Shown here: positions 17,093 through 25,650 of the stretch, piece after piece | Numbering within the stretch: position 1 is the stretch's first letter | Layout: the number at the start of each line of letters is the position of its first letter | Source: JBBRHQ01 sp963720735 | GTDB lineage: Bacteria > Actinomycetota > Thermoleophilia > Solirubrobacterales > 70-9 | Direction: 5' to 3' | Assembly (NCBI GenBank): GCA_963720735.1 | Contig: CAVRGL010000001.1 | Coordinates: 620,001 to 684,000, forward strand | Length of the DNA stretch: 64,000 bases | Notes under the pieces: generated by a model | What the model saw: only the letters and a program-made list of their open reading frames with translations | Databases searched by the model: none | Told to the model about the DNA's origin: nothing | Translations under genes and position numbers: made by a program

Positions 17093-17704
17093 TCAATCGA
17101 GGCCTTGAGGTCGGCGCCACATGCCCCGGACCAGCGGACCGCCGAGCGGCAGGTTCAGGGTGCCGGTGAGGCCGAAGCCGTTGCGCTCATACAGCATCCG
17201 GCTGCGCTCGGTGCTCGCCTCGAGATGTGCCGGAACCTGATCGCGATCGCAGTCGGCGAGCACCGGCGCCAGCAGCGCCCCGCCGAGGCCACGTCCCTGG
17301 CGCCGCGGCTCCACCCCCAGATAGTGCAGGTACCAGTGCCGCGGGGCGGTCGGATGGTGGCGCTCGATCCGCAGCAGTGTCCAGGTCGCCACCGGCAACC
17401 TGGCGCCGAAGACCCGGGTCATCGCCGCCGAGGCGCGCAGAGTTCGCGAGAAAGGCACCCGCCAGCGACCCGGCGGAGCCCAGATCGCAGCACCGCTGCC
17501 GTCGGCGGTGACCCAGAGCCGGCGCCACTCGGGCACCAGGTTTGCGATCTCGGCATTGAAGAAGGCGAGCAGCCGCTCCGCCCGGCCCGCGTCGTCCGGG
17601 ATCAGGTGGGCCCAGGCCGGGTCATCGGCGAAGGCCAGCGCGAGCGCCTCCGCGGCCGCCTCGAGGTCCTCCTCCGCTGCCTCTCTCACCTCGGGGCCGT
17701 TCAC
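17093..17704 (-). CDS. GNAT family N-acetyltransferase
   Basis: 203 residues, GTG start. Acetyl-CoA binding motif A is visible as LGVEPRRQGRGLGGALL (about 130-146), preceded by HWYLHYL and followed by the C-terminal RMLYERNGF motif B. The substrate is unknown; the family acetylates amines of small molecules, antibiotics or protein N-termini. Its start overlaps the stop of the upstream gene by 4 bases (GTGA), so the two are translationally coupled. It ends 20 bases before pilT2 and may be co-transcribed with the pilus motor genes. Confidence 0.88.
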   Translation of the reverse strand: MNGPEVREAAEEDLEAAAEALALAFADDPAWAHLIPDDAGRAERLLAFFNAEIANLVPEWRRLWVTADGSGAAIWAPPGRWRVPFSRTLRASAAMTRVFGARLPVATWTLLRIERHHPTAPRHWYLHYLGVEPRRQGRGLGGALLAPVLADCDRDQVPAHLEASTERSRMLYERNGFGLTGTLNLPLGGPLVRGMWRRPQGLD

Positions 17705-18294
17705 CGGCGGACCGCATCCTTGAGAAAGACATAGGAGTCGACCAGCTCGCCGCGCTCCAGCGCGATCAGCCGGCTGGCCGGGTCGCGGCCCTCGGCGACC
17801 CAGCGATCGGAGTGGCGCATCGCGATGGTGCGGCTCTCAGCCGCCTCCCGCACCGCCTCGGCCGGGACCCCGTAGACATGCGAGTAGAGCGCTGCGATCG
17901 CCTCGCTCAGCTCCCGCTCCCCGGCATTGAGGCCACCGTCCTCCGTCTCGCTGCGACGGACCCCCAGCTCGCGGTGGATCCTCCACCATTCGACCTCGAG
18001 CCGCGCGGCCTCCGCGGTGTCGAAGCTCTCGCCGTGCCGCCGGGCGACCAGCTCGTAGAAGCGGCGCATGCAGTCCCGGGCCGCGTCCGGATCGTTTCCC
18101 GTCAACGGCGCCCAGAGCTGATTGGCGCGAAGCACCAGCCAGGCGCCTCGGATCGTCTCCGGCCAGCCGAGTCCGAAGGTCTCGCGGGTCAGGGCGACCG
18201 CTGCCGCGAGGAAGTGCGCCCAGCGGCGCCGGTAGTAGGCGACCCAGGCATCGCACTCGAGCCGGCCCACCCGCAGCGGTTCGAAGGATCTCAC
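17701..18294 (-). CDS. Conserved hypothetical protein coupled to a GNAT gene
   Basis: 197 residues from GTG 18294. The frame stays open to 18534 but that part is Arg-rich and antisense to the divergent reductase gene, so the later start is preferred. It is helical and rich in Trp and Arg (ECDAWVAYYRRRWAHFLAAAVAL at the start, then LEVEWWRIHRELG), with no transmembrane span or catalytic motif that I recognise. Overlap of 4 bases with the acetyltransferase suggests they act together. Function unknown. Confidence 0.75.
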   Translation of the reverse strand: MRSFEPLRVGRLECDAWVAYYRRRWAHFLAAAVALTRETFGLGWPETIRGAWLVLRANQLWAPLTGNDPDAARDCMRRFYELVARRHGESFDTAEAARLEVEWWRIHRELGVRRSETEDGGLNAGERELSEAIAALYSHVYGVPAEAVREAAESRTIAMRHSDRWVAEGRDPASRLIALERGELVDSYVFLKDAVRR

Positions 18295-18396
18295 CGCGCC
18301 ATCGTTACCATCCCGGCCGCATGGGTGCCCTGCCGCTGACCGAGGCCGAGATGCTCGAGGTCGACGACCTCGACAACGAGTAGTCGGCCGGAGCCC

Positions 18397-18942
18397 GTGG
18401 CGAAGCTGGTCTACTCGGCGATCGCCTCGCTCGACGGCTTCGTCGCGGACCGCAGCGGCGAGTTCGGCTGGGCCGCGCCGGACGAGGTCGTTCATCGCTT
18501 CGTCAACGACCTGGAGCGCTCGGTCGGCACCCATCTGTACGGGCGCCGCATGTACGAGGTGATGGTCGCCTGGGAGACGATGGCCGACGAGCAGCCCGTC
18601 ATGCGGGACTACGCGGAGATCTGGAGGGCGGCCGAGAAGATCGTCTACTCGGGGACGCTGGAATCGGCCGCCAGCGCGCGGACGCGGATCGAGCGGGAGT
18701 TCGACCCGGAGGCGGTGAGACGGCTCAAGGCGTCAGCTTCGCGGGACATCAGCATAGGCGGTCCGACCCTCGCCTCAGAGGCGATCGCCGCCGGGCTGGT
18801 CGACGAGTGCCACCTGCTGCTCGTGCCCGTCGCCGTCGGCGGGGGCCGGCCCGCGCTTCCGGTGGAGAAGCGCCTTCATCTCGAGCTGCTCGACCAGCGC
18901 CGCTTCGAGAACGGCACCGTCCACCTCCACTACCGGCTCTAG
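18397..18942 (+). CDS. Dihydrofolate reductase family protein (RibD C-terminal type)
   Basis: 181 residues, GTG start. N-terminal MAKLVYSAIASLDGFVAD and later SRDISIGGPTLASEAIAAGLVDECHLLLVPVAVGGG match the RibD_C/YyaP-YwjB branch of the DHFR-like fold, where GGPT lines the NADPH site. These are NADPH-dependent reductases of unknown or varied substrate; true folate activity is unlikely. It is the only plus-strand gene between two minus-strand units, and its stop codon overlaps the sigma factor stop codon on the other strand (18939-18942). Confidence 0.88.
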   Translation: MAKLVYSAIASLDGFVADRSGEFGWAAPDEVVHRFVNDLERSVGTHLYGRRMYEVMVAWETMADEQPVMRDYAEIWRAAEKIVYSGTLESAASARTRIEREFDPEAVRRLKASASRDISIGGPTLASEAIAAGLVDECHLLLVPVAVGGGRPALPVEKRLHLELLDQRRFENGTVHLHYRL

Positions 18943-20045
18943 GCGACTTCTCTGAGCTTCTGCGCCTCGGCCAGCGACTGCAGCTTCTTCAGGCTCTGGT
19001 TCTCGATCTGGCGGATCCGCTCGCGGGTGACGTTGAAGGTCCGCCCCACCTCGTCGAGGGTGCGGGGGTGCTCGCCCCCGAGCCCGTAGCGGAGCTCCAG
19101 CACCCGCCGCTCACGGTAGGAGAGGTTCTCCAGGGCCTCCTTCAGCGCCTCCTTGGTGAGCAGATCTGCAGCCCGGTCGAACGGTGACTCGGCCTTCTCG
19201 TCGGCGATGAACTGGCCGAACTCGGACTCCTCCTCGTCGCCGACCGGCTTCTCGAGCGAGACCGGGGCCTGGGCGGAGCGCTTGATCGAATCGACCTCGT
19301 CCGGGTCGATGCCGGTGACCTCGGCGATCTCCTCCGGGGTGGGCTCCCGGCCCAGCTCGGTGACCAGCTTGCGCTCTGCGCGGCCGATCTTGTTCAGCTT
19401 CTCGACCACGTGGACCGGAATGCGGATCGTCCGCGCCTTGTCGGCGAGAGCTCGGGCGATCGCCTGGCGGATCCACCAGGTGGCGTAGGTCGAGAACTTG
19501 AACCCCTTGCGGTAGTCGAACTTCTCGGCCGCGCGGACCAGACCCAGTGTTCCCTCCTGGATCAGGTCGAGGAAGGGCAGGCCCTGGTTGCGATAGTTCT
19601 TGGCGATCGAGACGACAAGCCGCAGGTTGGACTCGACCATCTTCTGCTTTGCGTCAAGGTCGCCGCGCTCGATCCGCTTCGCCAGGTCGACCTCCTCCTG
19701 CGCCGTCAGCAGCCGCACCTTGCCGATGTCCTTGAGAAACAGCTGCAGGGAATCGGTGGTCATGTCCGGCTTCAGGTCGAGCGCCTGCTTCTGGCGGCGC
19801 CGGCCCCTCTTGCCGGTTTCGGCGGGCATCGCGTCGGCCTGGGCCTTCTGGGCCGGGTCGACGTCCTCGACCAGCTCGATGCCCGACTTCTCGAGGTGCC
19901 CATAGAGGTCCTCGACGTCGGACTCGTCCAGATCCACTTCGGAGACCGCCGAAGCCACGTCGCCGAAGGTCAGCACGCCGAGCTGCTGCCCCCGGTTGAT
20001 CAGCCCCTTTACCTCTTCAAGCTCTTGGAGTTCTGCTACCAGCAT
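18939..20045 (-). CDS. rpoD: Primary RNA polymerase sigma factor (SigA/RpoD)
   Basis: 368 residues, short for a primary sigma because region 1.1 is reduced. Region 1.2/2.1 starts at DSLQLFLKDIGKVRLLTAQEE; regions 2.2-2.4 read NLRLVVSIAKNYRNQGLPFLDLIQEG and FKFSTYATWWIRQAI, invariant in group 1 sigmas. Region 3 is IRIPVHVVEKLNKI and region 4.2 is TLDEVGRTFNVTRERIRQIE. It directs housekeeping transcription. A consensus-like promoter lies 170 bases upstream (20215-20243) and an intrinsic terminator sits within the leader (20121-20151), so expression may be set by attenuation. Confidence 0.96.
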   Translation of the reverse strand: MLVAELQELEEVKGLINRGQQLGVLTFGDVASAVSEVDLDESDVEDLYGHLEKSGIELVEDVDPAQKAQADAMPAETGKRGRRRQKQALDLKPDMTTDSLQLFLKDIGKVRLLTAQEEVDLAKRIERGDLDAKQKMVESNLRLVVSIAKNYRNQGLPFLDLIQEGTLGLVRAAEKFDYRKGFKFSTYATWWIRQAIARALADKARTIRIPVHVVEKLNKIGRAERKLVTELGREPTPEEIAEVTGIDPDEVDSIKRSAQAPVSLEKPVGDEEESEFGQFIADEKAESPFDRAADLLTKEALKEALENLSYRERRVLELRYGLGGEHPRTLDEVGRTFNVTRERIRQIENQSLKKLQSLAEAQKLREVA

Positions 20046-20120
20046 CCTGCTCTCTTATCCGTTCTGTCTTGCCGTTGGCGGTTTACAGGCCGAGAGGTGG
20101 GATCGGCGGCTCGAGGTCAC

Positions 20121-20151
20121 AAAAACGCGGACCGGCAACTCCGGATCCGCG
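20121..20151 (-). terminator. Intrinsic terminator inside the rpoD leader
   Basis: On the minus strand, CGCGGA(t)CCGG pairs with CCGGTCCGCG: arms 20126-20135 and 20141-20151, one bulged base, 5-base loop, then five Ts (20125-20121). It lies about 75 bases before the rpoD start and about 60-85 bases after the mapped-by-eye promoter. It could end a small RNA or act as an attenuator of rpoD. Confidence 0.75.
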
Positions 20152-20208
20152 AAGTGATTTCTGCTCTGCAGAGGGCCCTTGCCCCGTTTTCTCGGTAGTC
20201 AAACGTCT
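20121..20208 (-). ncRNA. Possible short leader transcript upstream of rpoD
   Basis: The interval from the expected start of the rpoD promoter (about 20208) to the T-tract of the terminator (20121) would give an RNA of about 85-90 bases. It holds no ATG or GTG ORF, so it is not a classical leader peptide. The RNA class is not recognised; it may be an sRNA or the terminated form of the rpoD mRNA. Confidence 0.4.
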
Positions 20209-20214
20209 GTTCGT

Positions 20215-20243
20215 ATCTTAGAAGCTTCGATTTTGCCGGTCAA
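20215..20243 (-). promoter_or_regulatory. Sigma-70 type promoter for rpoD
   Basis: Minus strand: TTGACC (20243-20238), a 17-base spacer, TAAGAT (20220-20215). This is the closest match to the consensus in the window, with ideal spacing, and it points toward rpoD. Confidence 0.8.
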
Positions 20244-20357
20244 GACCTGAATGGTCCCGCCCGTCGCTGAAAAACCCGAAAAACCGGAAAGAGTCTCGGC
20301 ACGAATCATTCGCCATGGCACCAACACCAGCGTGGCCGATTGTTACGGTGGCTCTGG

Positions 20358-20624
20358 ATGAGCGATGAGCGAGGACTGCTCGGCAGCCTGCCGAAGACGC
20401 GCCCCGGGGTCGAGAGCCCCCGCCGTGCCGCCGCCCGCTCCTCGGCCCGGGAGGAGAGCGCCGAGCGCGGCGAAACCCGTTCGACAGCTGCGCCGTCATC
20501 CAGCTCGGGGCTCGAGGATCTCGCCCGCGCCGGGTTCGGCCTCGCCACCGGCGCCGCCGCCGCCGGCCTGAAGCTCGCCGGAAGAGCCGCAGGCGAGATC
20601 GGAAAGGCCGTGGGAGGGCGCTGA
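20358..20624 (+). CDS. Small Ala/Arg/Ser-rich protein, unknown
   Basis: 88 residues from ATG 20358, chosen because TACGGT (20344-20349) ends 8 bases upstream, the leaderless pattern seen across this window. The N-terminal half is basic and Ser/Arg-rich. The C-terminal 38 residues are an amphipathic Ala/Gly helix (LEDLARAGFGLATGAAAAGLKLAGRAAGEIGKAVGGR is the region, positions about 52-88) of the kind that lies on membranes. It is followed by the YihY gene after 35 bases. No family recognised. Confidence 0.65.
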   Translation: MSDERGLLGSLPKTRPGVESPRRAAARSSAREESAERGETRSTAAPSSSSGLEDLARAGFGLATGAAAAGLKLAGRAAGEIGKAVGGR

Positions 20625-20659
20625 CCGGCTCCGGGCAGCGCCACCCTCCCGCCGCCGTC

Positions 20660-21598
20660 GTGCCCGCCTCGCCCGCCACCCGGCCCGGCAGGGGGCCTGC
20701 CGGCCAGCCTGGCTCGGCGAGCGCGAGCGAGCGCATCAACCGCCACACCCCCTGGCTTCGCGCCTTCTGGCGGCGCGCCTACAGCGAGAACGTCACCGGG
20801 CTCTCGGCGATGGTCGCCTACAACCTGATGCTCGCCGTCTTCCCGTTCGTGCTGCTCGTGCTCTTCGTGTTCAGCCAGGTGCTGCGGATCAAGGGGGTGG
20901 AGACCGGGATCCTCAACGACCTCCAGCGGCTTTTCCCGAACACCGAGCAGGACACGCTGAACTCGATCATCGACCGGATCCGCGGCAACTCCGCCACCTT
21001 CGGAATCCTCGCCGCGCTCGGCTCGCTGTGGATCGGCGCCTCCTTCTGGGGCGCTATGGACACGGCCTTCTGCCGCATCTACCACGTCGACTGCCGCGGC
21101 TGGGTCGAGCAGAAGCGATTCTCGTTCGTGATGTTGATCGTCGTTGTCGCCTTCCTCGCCGCGAGCGTCGTCCTGCCGACGATCGAGGGCGCCGTGATCA
21201 GCTCAACCGACAGGCTCCCCTTCGGGCTGTCGGATCTGCAGGGACTCGACACCGTGCTGCTGATCGGCGGCGCCCTGCTGATCACCTTCCTGATCTGCTG
21301 CGTGATCTACTGGGCGGTGCCCAAAGGGCACATGCCCTGGCGGGCGGTCTGGCCCGGCGCCCTGTTCGTGACCGTGACCACCGGCCTCGCCAACTGGCTC
21401 TTCCCGATCTACCTGACCAACGTCTCCAGCCTCTCGCGCTTCGGCTCCACCGTGGGTTTCATCCTGATCGCGCTGCTCTGGTTCTACATCCTCGCCCTCA
21501 GCCTGATGGCCGGCGCGGTGATCAACTCGCTGCGCCACGAGTTCCACGACACCGGCGAGCTCCCCTATGCGCCTGGGGCCGCGAAGCGACTCGATTGA
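20660..21598 (+). CDS. YihY/BrkB family inner-membrane protein
   Basis: 312 residues, GTG start. Six hydrophobic helices, among them AYNLMLAVFPFVLLVLFVF and WPGALFVTVTTGLANWLFPIYL. Family marks are the N-terminal SENVTGLSAMVAYNLMLAVFPF, the middle GSLWIGASFWGAMDTAFCRIY, and near the C-terminus STVGFILIALLWFYILALSLMAGAVIN. Members were once called ribonuclease BN by mistake; the transport or envelope role is still unclear. The downstream gene overlaps its end by 32 bases. Confidence 0.92.
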   Translation: MPASPATRPGRGPAGQPGSASASERINRHTPWLRAFWRRAYSENVTGLSAMVAYNLMLAVFPFVLLVLFVFSQVLRIKGVETGILNDLQRLFPNTEQDTLNSIIDRIRGNSATFGILAALGSLWIGASFWGAMDTAFCRIYHVDCRGWVEQKRFSFVMLIVVVAFLAASVVLPTIEGAVISSTDRLPFGLSDLQGLDTVLLIGGALLITFLICCVIYWAVPKGHMPWRAVWPGALFVTVTTGLANWLFPIYLTNVSSLSRFGSTVGFILIALLWFYILALSLMAGAVINSLRHEFHDTGELPYAPGAAKRLD

Positions 21599-22220
21599 GA
21601 CCCCCGCGGCGCAGATCCGGCTGCTGCCGGAGGCCCACGCGCCGGTCGACCCCTCCGGTCCCTCGGGATCGGTCCAGGAGGCCGAGGCGACGGTCACGGC
21701 CGAGCTGCTGGAGCGCCTCTGGCGCCCCTCCTACCTGGAGCGGCTCGCCCACGCCTACTGGCGGCACCTGCGCCGCATCTCGCTCGGCCTGATCCGCGTC
21801 CTCTACGCGCCCGATTCGCGCTCGATCGTCCTCCTCAGCCGCCACCTCGTGCTGCTGCGCTTCCGCCGCCCTCGTTACGACACCGGCCCGGACTTCGGGC
21901 AGGTGACCTGGCCGATCGAGCGCGGGCTGCTGGTGGCGCAGCGAGGTCGCGGGCACCTGCGGATCTCGGTGCGGCGGATCGACCCGGTCCCCGCTCAGCA
22001 CGATGATCGGGTCCGGGTTCGGATCCGGGCCGAGGTGCAGAACTTCTACCCGCTGCTGCGGGGCCGGGGCCGGTTCGCGCGGCTCGGTGCGCTGATCTAT
22101 GCGGCCACCGAGCTGCGCATCCACGTGATCGTCACCCGCGGCTTCCTGAGGTCGCTGAGTCGCCTCGATCTCCCGCCATCGTCCGTCGGGGCCTTGGCCG
22201 GGGACGAGATCCCGCTCTGA
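21567..22220 (+). CDS. Conserved hypothetical protein after YihY
   Basis: 217 residues from ATG 21567, overlapping the YihY gene by 32 bases. No signal peptide or transmembrane helix. The core (about 50-170) has LLERLWRPSYLERLAHAYWRHLRRISLGLIRVLYA, then RSIVLLSRHLVLLRFRRPRY, GQVTWPIERGLLVAQRGRGHL and RVRIRAEVQNFYPLLRG. The Trp/Arg-rich helix plus beta sheet suggests a lipid- or membrane-proximal protein, but no known family is recognised. The tight overlap with YihY suggests joint expression. Confidence 0.75.
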   Translation: MRLGPRSDSIETPAAQIRLLPEAHAPVDPSGPSGSVQEAEATVTAELLERLWRPSYLERLAHAYWRHLRRISLGLIRVLYAPDSRSIVLLSRHLVLLRFRRPRYDTGPDFGQVTWPIERGLLVAQRGRGHLRISVRRIDPVPAQHDDRVRVRIRAEVQNFYPLLRGRGRFARLGALIYAATELRIHVIVTRGFLRSLSRLDLPPSSVGALAGDEIPL

Positions 22221-22223
22221 GCG

Positions 22224-23147
22224 CTAGGCGCCCTCGCTCTCCGCCAGCGCCGCCCGCATCGCCTCGCTGATCGGGGTCGGCGTCACCTCGAAGAGCTCCG
22301 CTCCCGCGGGGTCGCGGACGATCGTCTCCGTCGCCATGCCCTCGATCAGCGGCCTTGCGATGCCGGCGTCGACCGGCGTTATCAGCCCGACCCAGAGCGA
22401 GGAGAGCCGCGGGCTGAGGACCGGGACGGTGACCCGCAGCGGGGGGCGCCTGCCCATCGCCTCTGCGAGCGAGTCCATCATCCCTCCGTAGGTGGTCACG
22501 TCGGGGCCGCCGATCTCGATCGTCCGCTCCACCGGCAGCTCCAGTTCAGCGGCGGCGCTGAGGTAGTCGATCACGTCGGAGATCGCGATCGGCTGCGTCC
22601 TGGTGCTGACCCAGCGCGGCGTCACCATCGCCGGCAGCCGCTTCACCAGGTAGTAGACCGTCCGGAAGGACTCGCTACCAGCCCCGATCACGGCGGCCGC
22701 CCGGAAGTAGGTGAGGGGAACCTCGCCGCTCCCCAGCACCCGAGCCGTCTCGTGGCGGCTGTCAAGGTGCTCTGAGCCCCCTCCGAGGCCGCCGAGGTAG
22801 ACGATCCGCCTCACCCCGGCGGCCGCGGCGGCGGCGGCGAAGTTGGCGGCGCCGCGGCGGTCCCTGGCGGCAAAACCGGCGCCCGAGCCCCGGCCCATCG
22901 AGTGAACCAGGTAGTAGGCGACGCCGGCGCCCTCGAGCGCTTCCTCGAGGAGCGGCCGGTCGAGCACGTCGGCCCGGTGGACCACCGCGCCCCGTGCGGC
23001 GAGGGAACCGGCCGCCTCCGGGCGGCGCGCCAGCGCCCGCACCGGTACTCCCGCCTCCAGCAGCCGGCGGGCCAGGAGGCCGCCGATGTAGCCGGTCGCT
23101 CCGGCGATCGCCGCGGGAGCGCTTTCGGCTGGGGCGCCCGCGCCCAA
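22224..23147 (-). CDS. NAD(P)H-binding epimerase-like protein
   Basis: 307 residues, TTG start. The N-terminal Rossmann motif is IAGATGYIGGLLARRLL (GATGYIG), followed by VRALARRPE and a YLVHSMGRG segment, then RIVYLGGLGG. It matches the atypical/extended SDR NmrA-like group that often carries a C-terminal DUF2867, which is absent here. There is no YxxxK active site, so a redox-sensing or quinone/isomerase role is as likely as an enzyme. It follows glpX after 8 bases and may be in the same transcript. Confidence 0.85.
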   Translation of the reverse strand: MGAGAPAESAPAAIAGATGYIGGLLARRLLEAGVPVRALARRPEAAGSLAARGAVVHRADVLDRPLLEEALEGAGVAYYLVHSMGRGSGAGFAARDRRGAANFAAAAAAAGVRRIVYLGGLGGGSEHLDSRHETARVLGSGEVPLTYFRAAAVIGAGSESFRTVYYLVKRLPAMVTPRWVSTRTQPIAISDVIDYLSAAAELELPVERTIEIGGPDVTTYGGMMDSLAEAMGRRPPLRVTVPVLSPRLSSLWVGLITPVDAGIARPLIEGMATETIVRDPAGAELFEVTPTPISEAMRAALAESEGA

Positions 23148-23155
23148 GCCCCCGG

Positions 23156-24175
23156 CTAGCCGTAGAGGGTGCTGCTGGTCAGCTCGCGCAGCTTCGCCTG
23201 GTCGTGGGTGGCGCCGACCTTGCGCACCGTCCCCGAGCGCGAGCGCATCACCAGCGAGTCGGTCGAGGCCTTGCCGTCGCCGAGGTAGCGGACCCCGGCG
23301 AGCAGGTCGCCGTCGGTCACCCCGGTGGCGGCGAAGAAGACGTCGCTGCCTCCGACCAGGTCGTCGACGTCGAGGACCCGCTCCAGGTCGTAGCCGCCGG
23401 CGATCGCTGTCTGGCGCTCCTCATCGTTGCGGGGCCACAACCTGCCGAGCATCTGGCCGCCGAGCGACTTGATCGCCGCCGCGGAAAGCACTCCTTCGGG
23501 AGTGCCGCCGATCCCCCAGAGAAGGTCGATCCCGGTTCCCGGGCTGACCGCGAGCAGCGCCGCCGAGACATCGCCGTCCTTGATGAAGCGGATCCGGGCC
23601 CCGACCTCGCGGATCTCCTCGACCGCCTTGGCGTGGCGCTCGCGGTCGAGCATCACCACGGTGACCTCGCCGACGCTGCCGCCCTTGCGCTCCGCCACCC
23701 GGCCGATCACCTCGCTGAGCGGGTCGCTGAGGCTGAGGCAATCGGCGATCCGGGGCGACCCGGCGATCTTCTCCATGTAGACGCAGGGGCCGGGGTCGAA
23801 CATCGTGCCGCGCTCGGACAGGGCGACCACGGCGAGTGCCGAGGGCTCGCCCTGGGCGCAGAGCCTGGTCCCCTCCAGCGGGTCGACGGCGATGTCGACG
23901 ACCGGTGGGCTGCCGTCCCCGATCCGCTCGCCGTTGTAGAGCATCGGCGCCTCGTCCTTCTCGCCCTCGCCGATCACCACGACCCCGTCCATCGGCACCG
24001 TGTGGAGCATCACCCTCATCGCGTCGACGGCGGCCTGGTCGGCGGCGATCTTGTCGCCCCTGCCGACCCAGCGCGCGGCCGCCAGCGCGGCCGCCTCGGT
24101 CACCCGAACCACCTCGAGCGCCAGGTTGCGGTCGGGCTTGGCGCCCGAGCGAACGTCTTGCGAGATAACGCCCAT
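23156..24175 (-). CDS. glpX: Class II fructose-1,6-bisphosphatase GlpX
   Basis: 339 residues. Hydrolyses fructose-1,6-bisphosphate in gluconeogenesis, needing divalent metal and lithium-sensitive in the family. Metal and substrate motifs: GDKIAADQAAVDAMR, VVIGEGEKDEAPMLYNGE, DIAVDPLEGT, and GTPEGVLSAAAIKSLGG. The ATG at 24175 sits 6 bases after TAGGCT (24187-24182, minus), so a leaderless mRNA is likely; that hexamer also holds the stop codon of the preceding membrane protein gene. Confidence 0.95.
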   Translation of the reverse strand: MGVISQDVRSGAKPDRNLALEVVRVTEAAALAAARWVGRGDKIAADQAAVDAMRVMLHTVPMDGVVVIGEGEKDEAPMLYNGERIGDGSPPVVDIAVDPLEGTRLCAQGEPSALAVVALSERGTMFDPGPCVYMEKIAGSPRIADCLSLSDPLSEVIGRVAERKGGSVGEVTVVMLDRERHAKAVEEIREVGARIRFIKDGDVSAALLAVSPGTGIDLLWGIGGTPEGVLSAAAIKSLGGQMLGRLWPRNDEERQTAIAGGYDLERVLDVDDLVGGSDVFFAATGVTDGDLLAGVRYLGDGKASTDSLVMRSRSGTVRKVGATHDQAKLRELTSSTLYG

Positions 24176-24184
24176 CGCCGCAGC

Positions 24185-24667
24185 CTAGAACGTCGCCGGC
24201 GGTTTTCGCTGGGCGCCGCCGCCTGACTTCAGCGAGCGCATCGCCCCCGCACCCGCCATCAGGAACCCGGCCAGCATCGCCACCCAGAAGCCGATCTTGA
24301 GGCTTATTCCGAACTGGATCGTGCTGCCCGGCTTCGAGATCAGGCCGTTGAACCCGGTGAGGACGATCACCGCCAGCCCGGCGGTCATCGTGAACTCCCC
24401 GGTCGGGTAGCGGCCCTTCTGGTCGGAGACCACCAGGTAGGTGAGGATGAACGGGGCGGCGGCGGCGAGCAGGAAGAGCCAACGGTTGACCGGGAAGGTC
24501 TGCCAGGCGCTGCAGCTGTAGTTGCCGGCGCCGCAGATCCAGGCGTCCTGGTCGGCTCTCTGGGAAACGTGGGAGAGCCCGTACCAGGGGAGGAATAGGC
24601 TGATGGCGAGCAGCACACCGGCGATCATCCCCACGACCTCGGTCCGCTGTAGTCGCGAGAAGTCCAC
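24185..24667 (-). CDS. Four-helix membrane protein, unknown
   Basis: 160 residues, GTG start with TAGTCT (24682-24677, minus) 9 bases upstream. Four hydrophobic spans: about 12-30, 62-82, 93-110 and 122-143. Between spans 1 and 2 there is an extracellular loop with a Cys pair (WICGAGNYSCSAW), a likely disulphide. The C-terminus is basic. It lies directly upstream of glpX. No named family; it resembles small DUF-type actinobacterial membrane proteins. Confidence 0.75.
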   Translation of the reverse strand: MDFSRLQRTEVVGMIAGVLLAISLFLPWYGLSHVSQRADQDAWICGAGNYSCSAWQTFPVNRWLFLLAAAAPFILTYLVVSDQKGRYPTGEFTMTAGLAVIVLTGFNGLISKPGSTIQFGISLKIGFWVAMLAGFLMAGAGAMRSLKSGGGAQRKPPATF

Positions 24668-24708
24668 CCGGGGGCGAGACTATCCGATGGCGATAGGGTG
24701 CGGCGCGC

Positions 24709-25650
24709 ATGGCTGACCAGCGCTGGGGACTGACTCTTCCTCTGCCGGGGATCTCCCTTCCCGAGCATGCCGAGCACGTGCGCCGGGCCGAGGCGGCCGG
24801 CTACACCGATCTGTGGACAGGCGAGACCAATGGTCCCGACGGCTTCACGCCGCTCGCCCTGAGCGCCGCCTGGACCAGCGAAGCGCGTCTCGGCACCGGC
24901 ATCGTCGGTGTCTTCCAGCGCGGCCCGGCGCTGCTCGCCCAGCAGGCGGCGGCGATGGCCGACGCCTCCAATGGGCGCTTCGTCCTCGGCATCGGCTCCT
25001 CCTCGGACCGGATCGTCGAGGGATGGAACGGGATCCCCTTCGAGAAACCGCTGAGCAAGGTCGCCGACAGCCTCGACTTTCTCCGCGCGGCGCTCGACGG
25101 CGAGCGCACCTCGACCGGGTTCAAGCTCGAGCGGGCGCCGGAGATGCGGGTGCCGATCATCCTCGCCGCGCTGCGGGGGAAGATGCTCGAGCTGGCGGTG
25201 GAGCGGGCCGACGGGGCCTTCACCAACTTCCTGCCGCTGAGCGGGTTGCCCAAGGTCAGCTCGGGGATCGATGGCGCCTCCGGCGATTTCGAGCTGCTTT
25301 GCCGCTTCTTCTGCCTGCCGGGGGAGCGCGAGCAGGTCGAGCCGCTGGCCCGCTTCATGTTCGCCTCCTATATCACCGTCCCCGTCTACACGGCGTTCTT
25401 CGAGTGGCTCGGCTACGGCGAGGAGATCGCCGAGATGGTCCAGGCCTGGGGCGCAAAGGACCGCGATGCCGCGATCGCGGCCGCCCCCTGGGAGTTGATC
25501 GAGCAGACCTTCATCTTCGGCTCTCCGGAGCAGATGCGAGAGCGGCTCGATCAGTTCGTGGCCGGCGGCATAACGCTGCCGATCCTCACCCCGATCACCA
25601 CGCCGGAGGGCCTCGGCGAGCTGATCTCCTCGCTTTCACCCGGGAACTGA
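24709..25650 (+). CDS. LLM-class flavin/F420-dependent oxidoreductase
   Basis: 313 residues. Luciferase-like TIM barrel: N-terminal WGLTLPLPGISLPEHAEHVRRAEAAGYTDLWTGE, then LGTGIVGVFQRGPALLAQQAAAMAD and RFVLGIGSSSDRIVEGWNG, typical of actinobacterial F420-dependent members of this family. The substrate is not predictable. TAGGGT (24694-24699) ends 9 bases before the ATG with no Shine-Dalgarno, so a leaderless transcript is expected. Divergent from the membrane protein gene (41-base gap), so the two promoters overlap. Confidence 0.88.
   Translation: MADQRWGLTLPLPGISLPEHAEHVRRAEAAGYTDLWTGETNGPDGFTPLALSAAWTSEARLGTGIVGVFQRGPALLAQQAAAMADASNGRFVLGIGSSSDRIVEGWNGIPFEKPLSKVADSLDFLRAALDGERTSTGFKLERAPEMRVPIILAALRGKMLELAVERADGAFTNFLPLSGLPKVSSGIDGASGDFELLCRFFCLPGEREQVEPLARFMFASYITVPVYTAFFEWLGYGEEIAEMVQAWGAKDRDAAIAAAPWELIEQTFIFGSPEQMRERLDQFVAGGITLPILTPITTPEGLGELISSLSPGN

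Noticed and set aside
18321..18383. 20-residue acidic ORF before the DHFR-like gene
   Set aside because: It has no Shine-Dalgarno or promoter hexamer at leaderless distance and no recognisable content; too short to support.
20121..20208. The rpoD leader as a tRNA or 6S RNA
   Set aside because: There is no cloverleaf, no CCA-type acceptor stem and no 6S-like long bulged duplex; only one stem-loop with a T-tract is clear.
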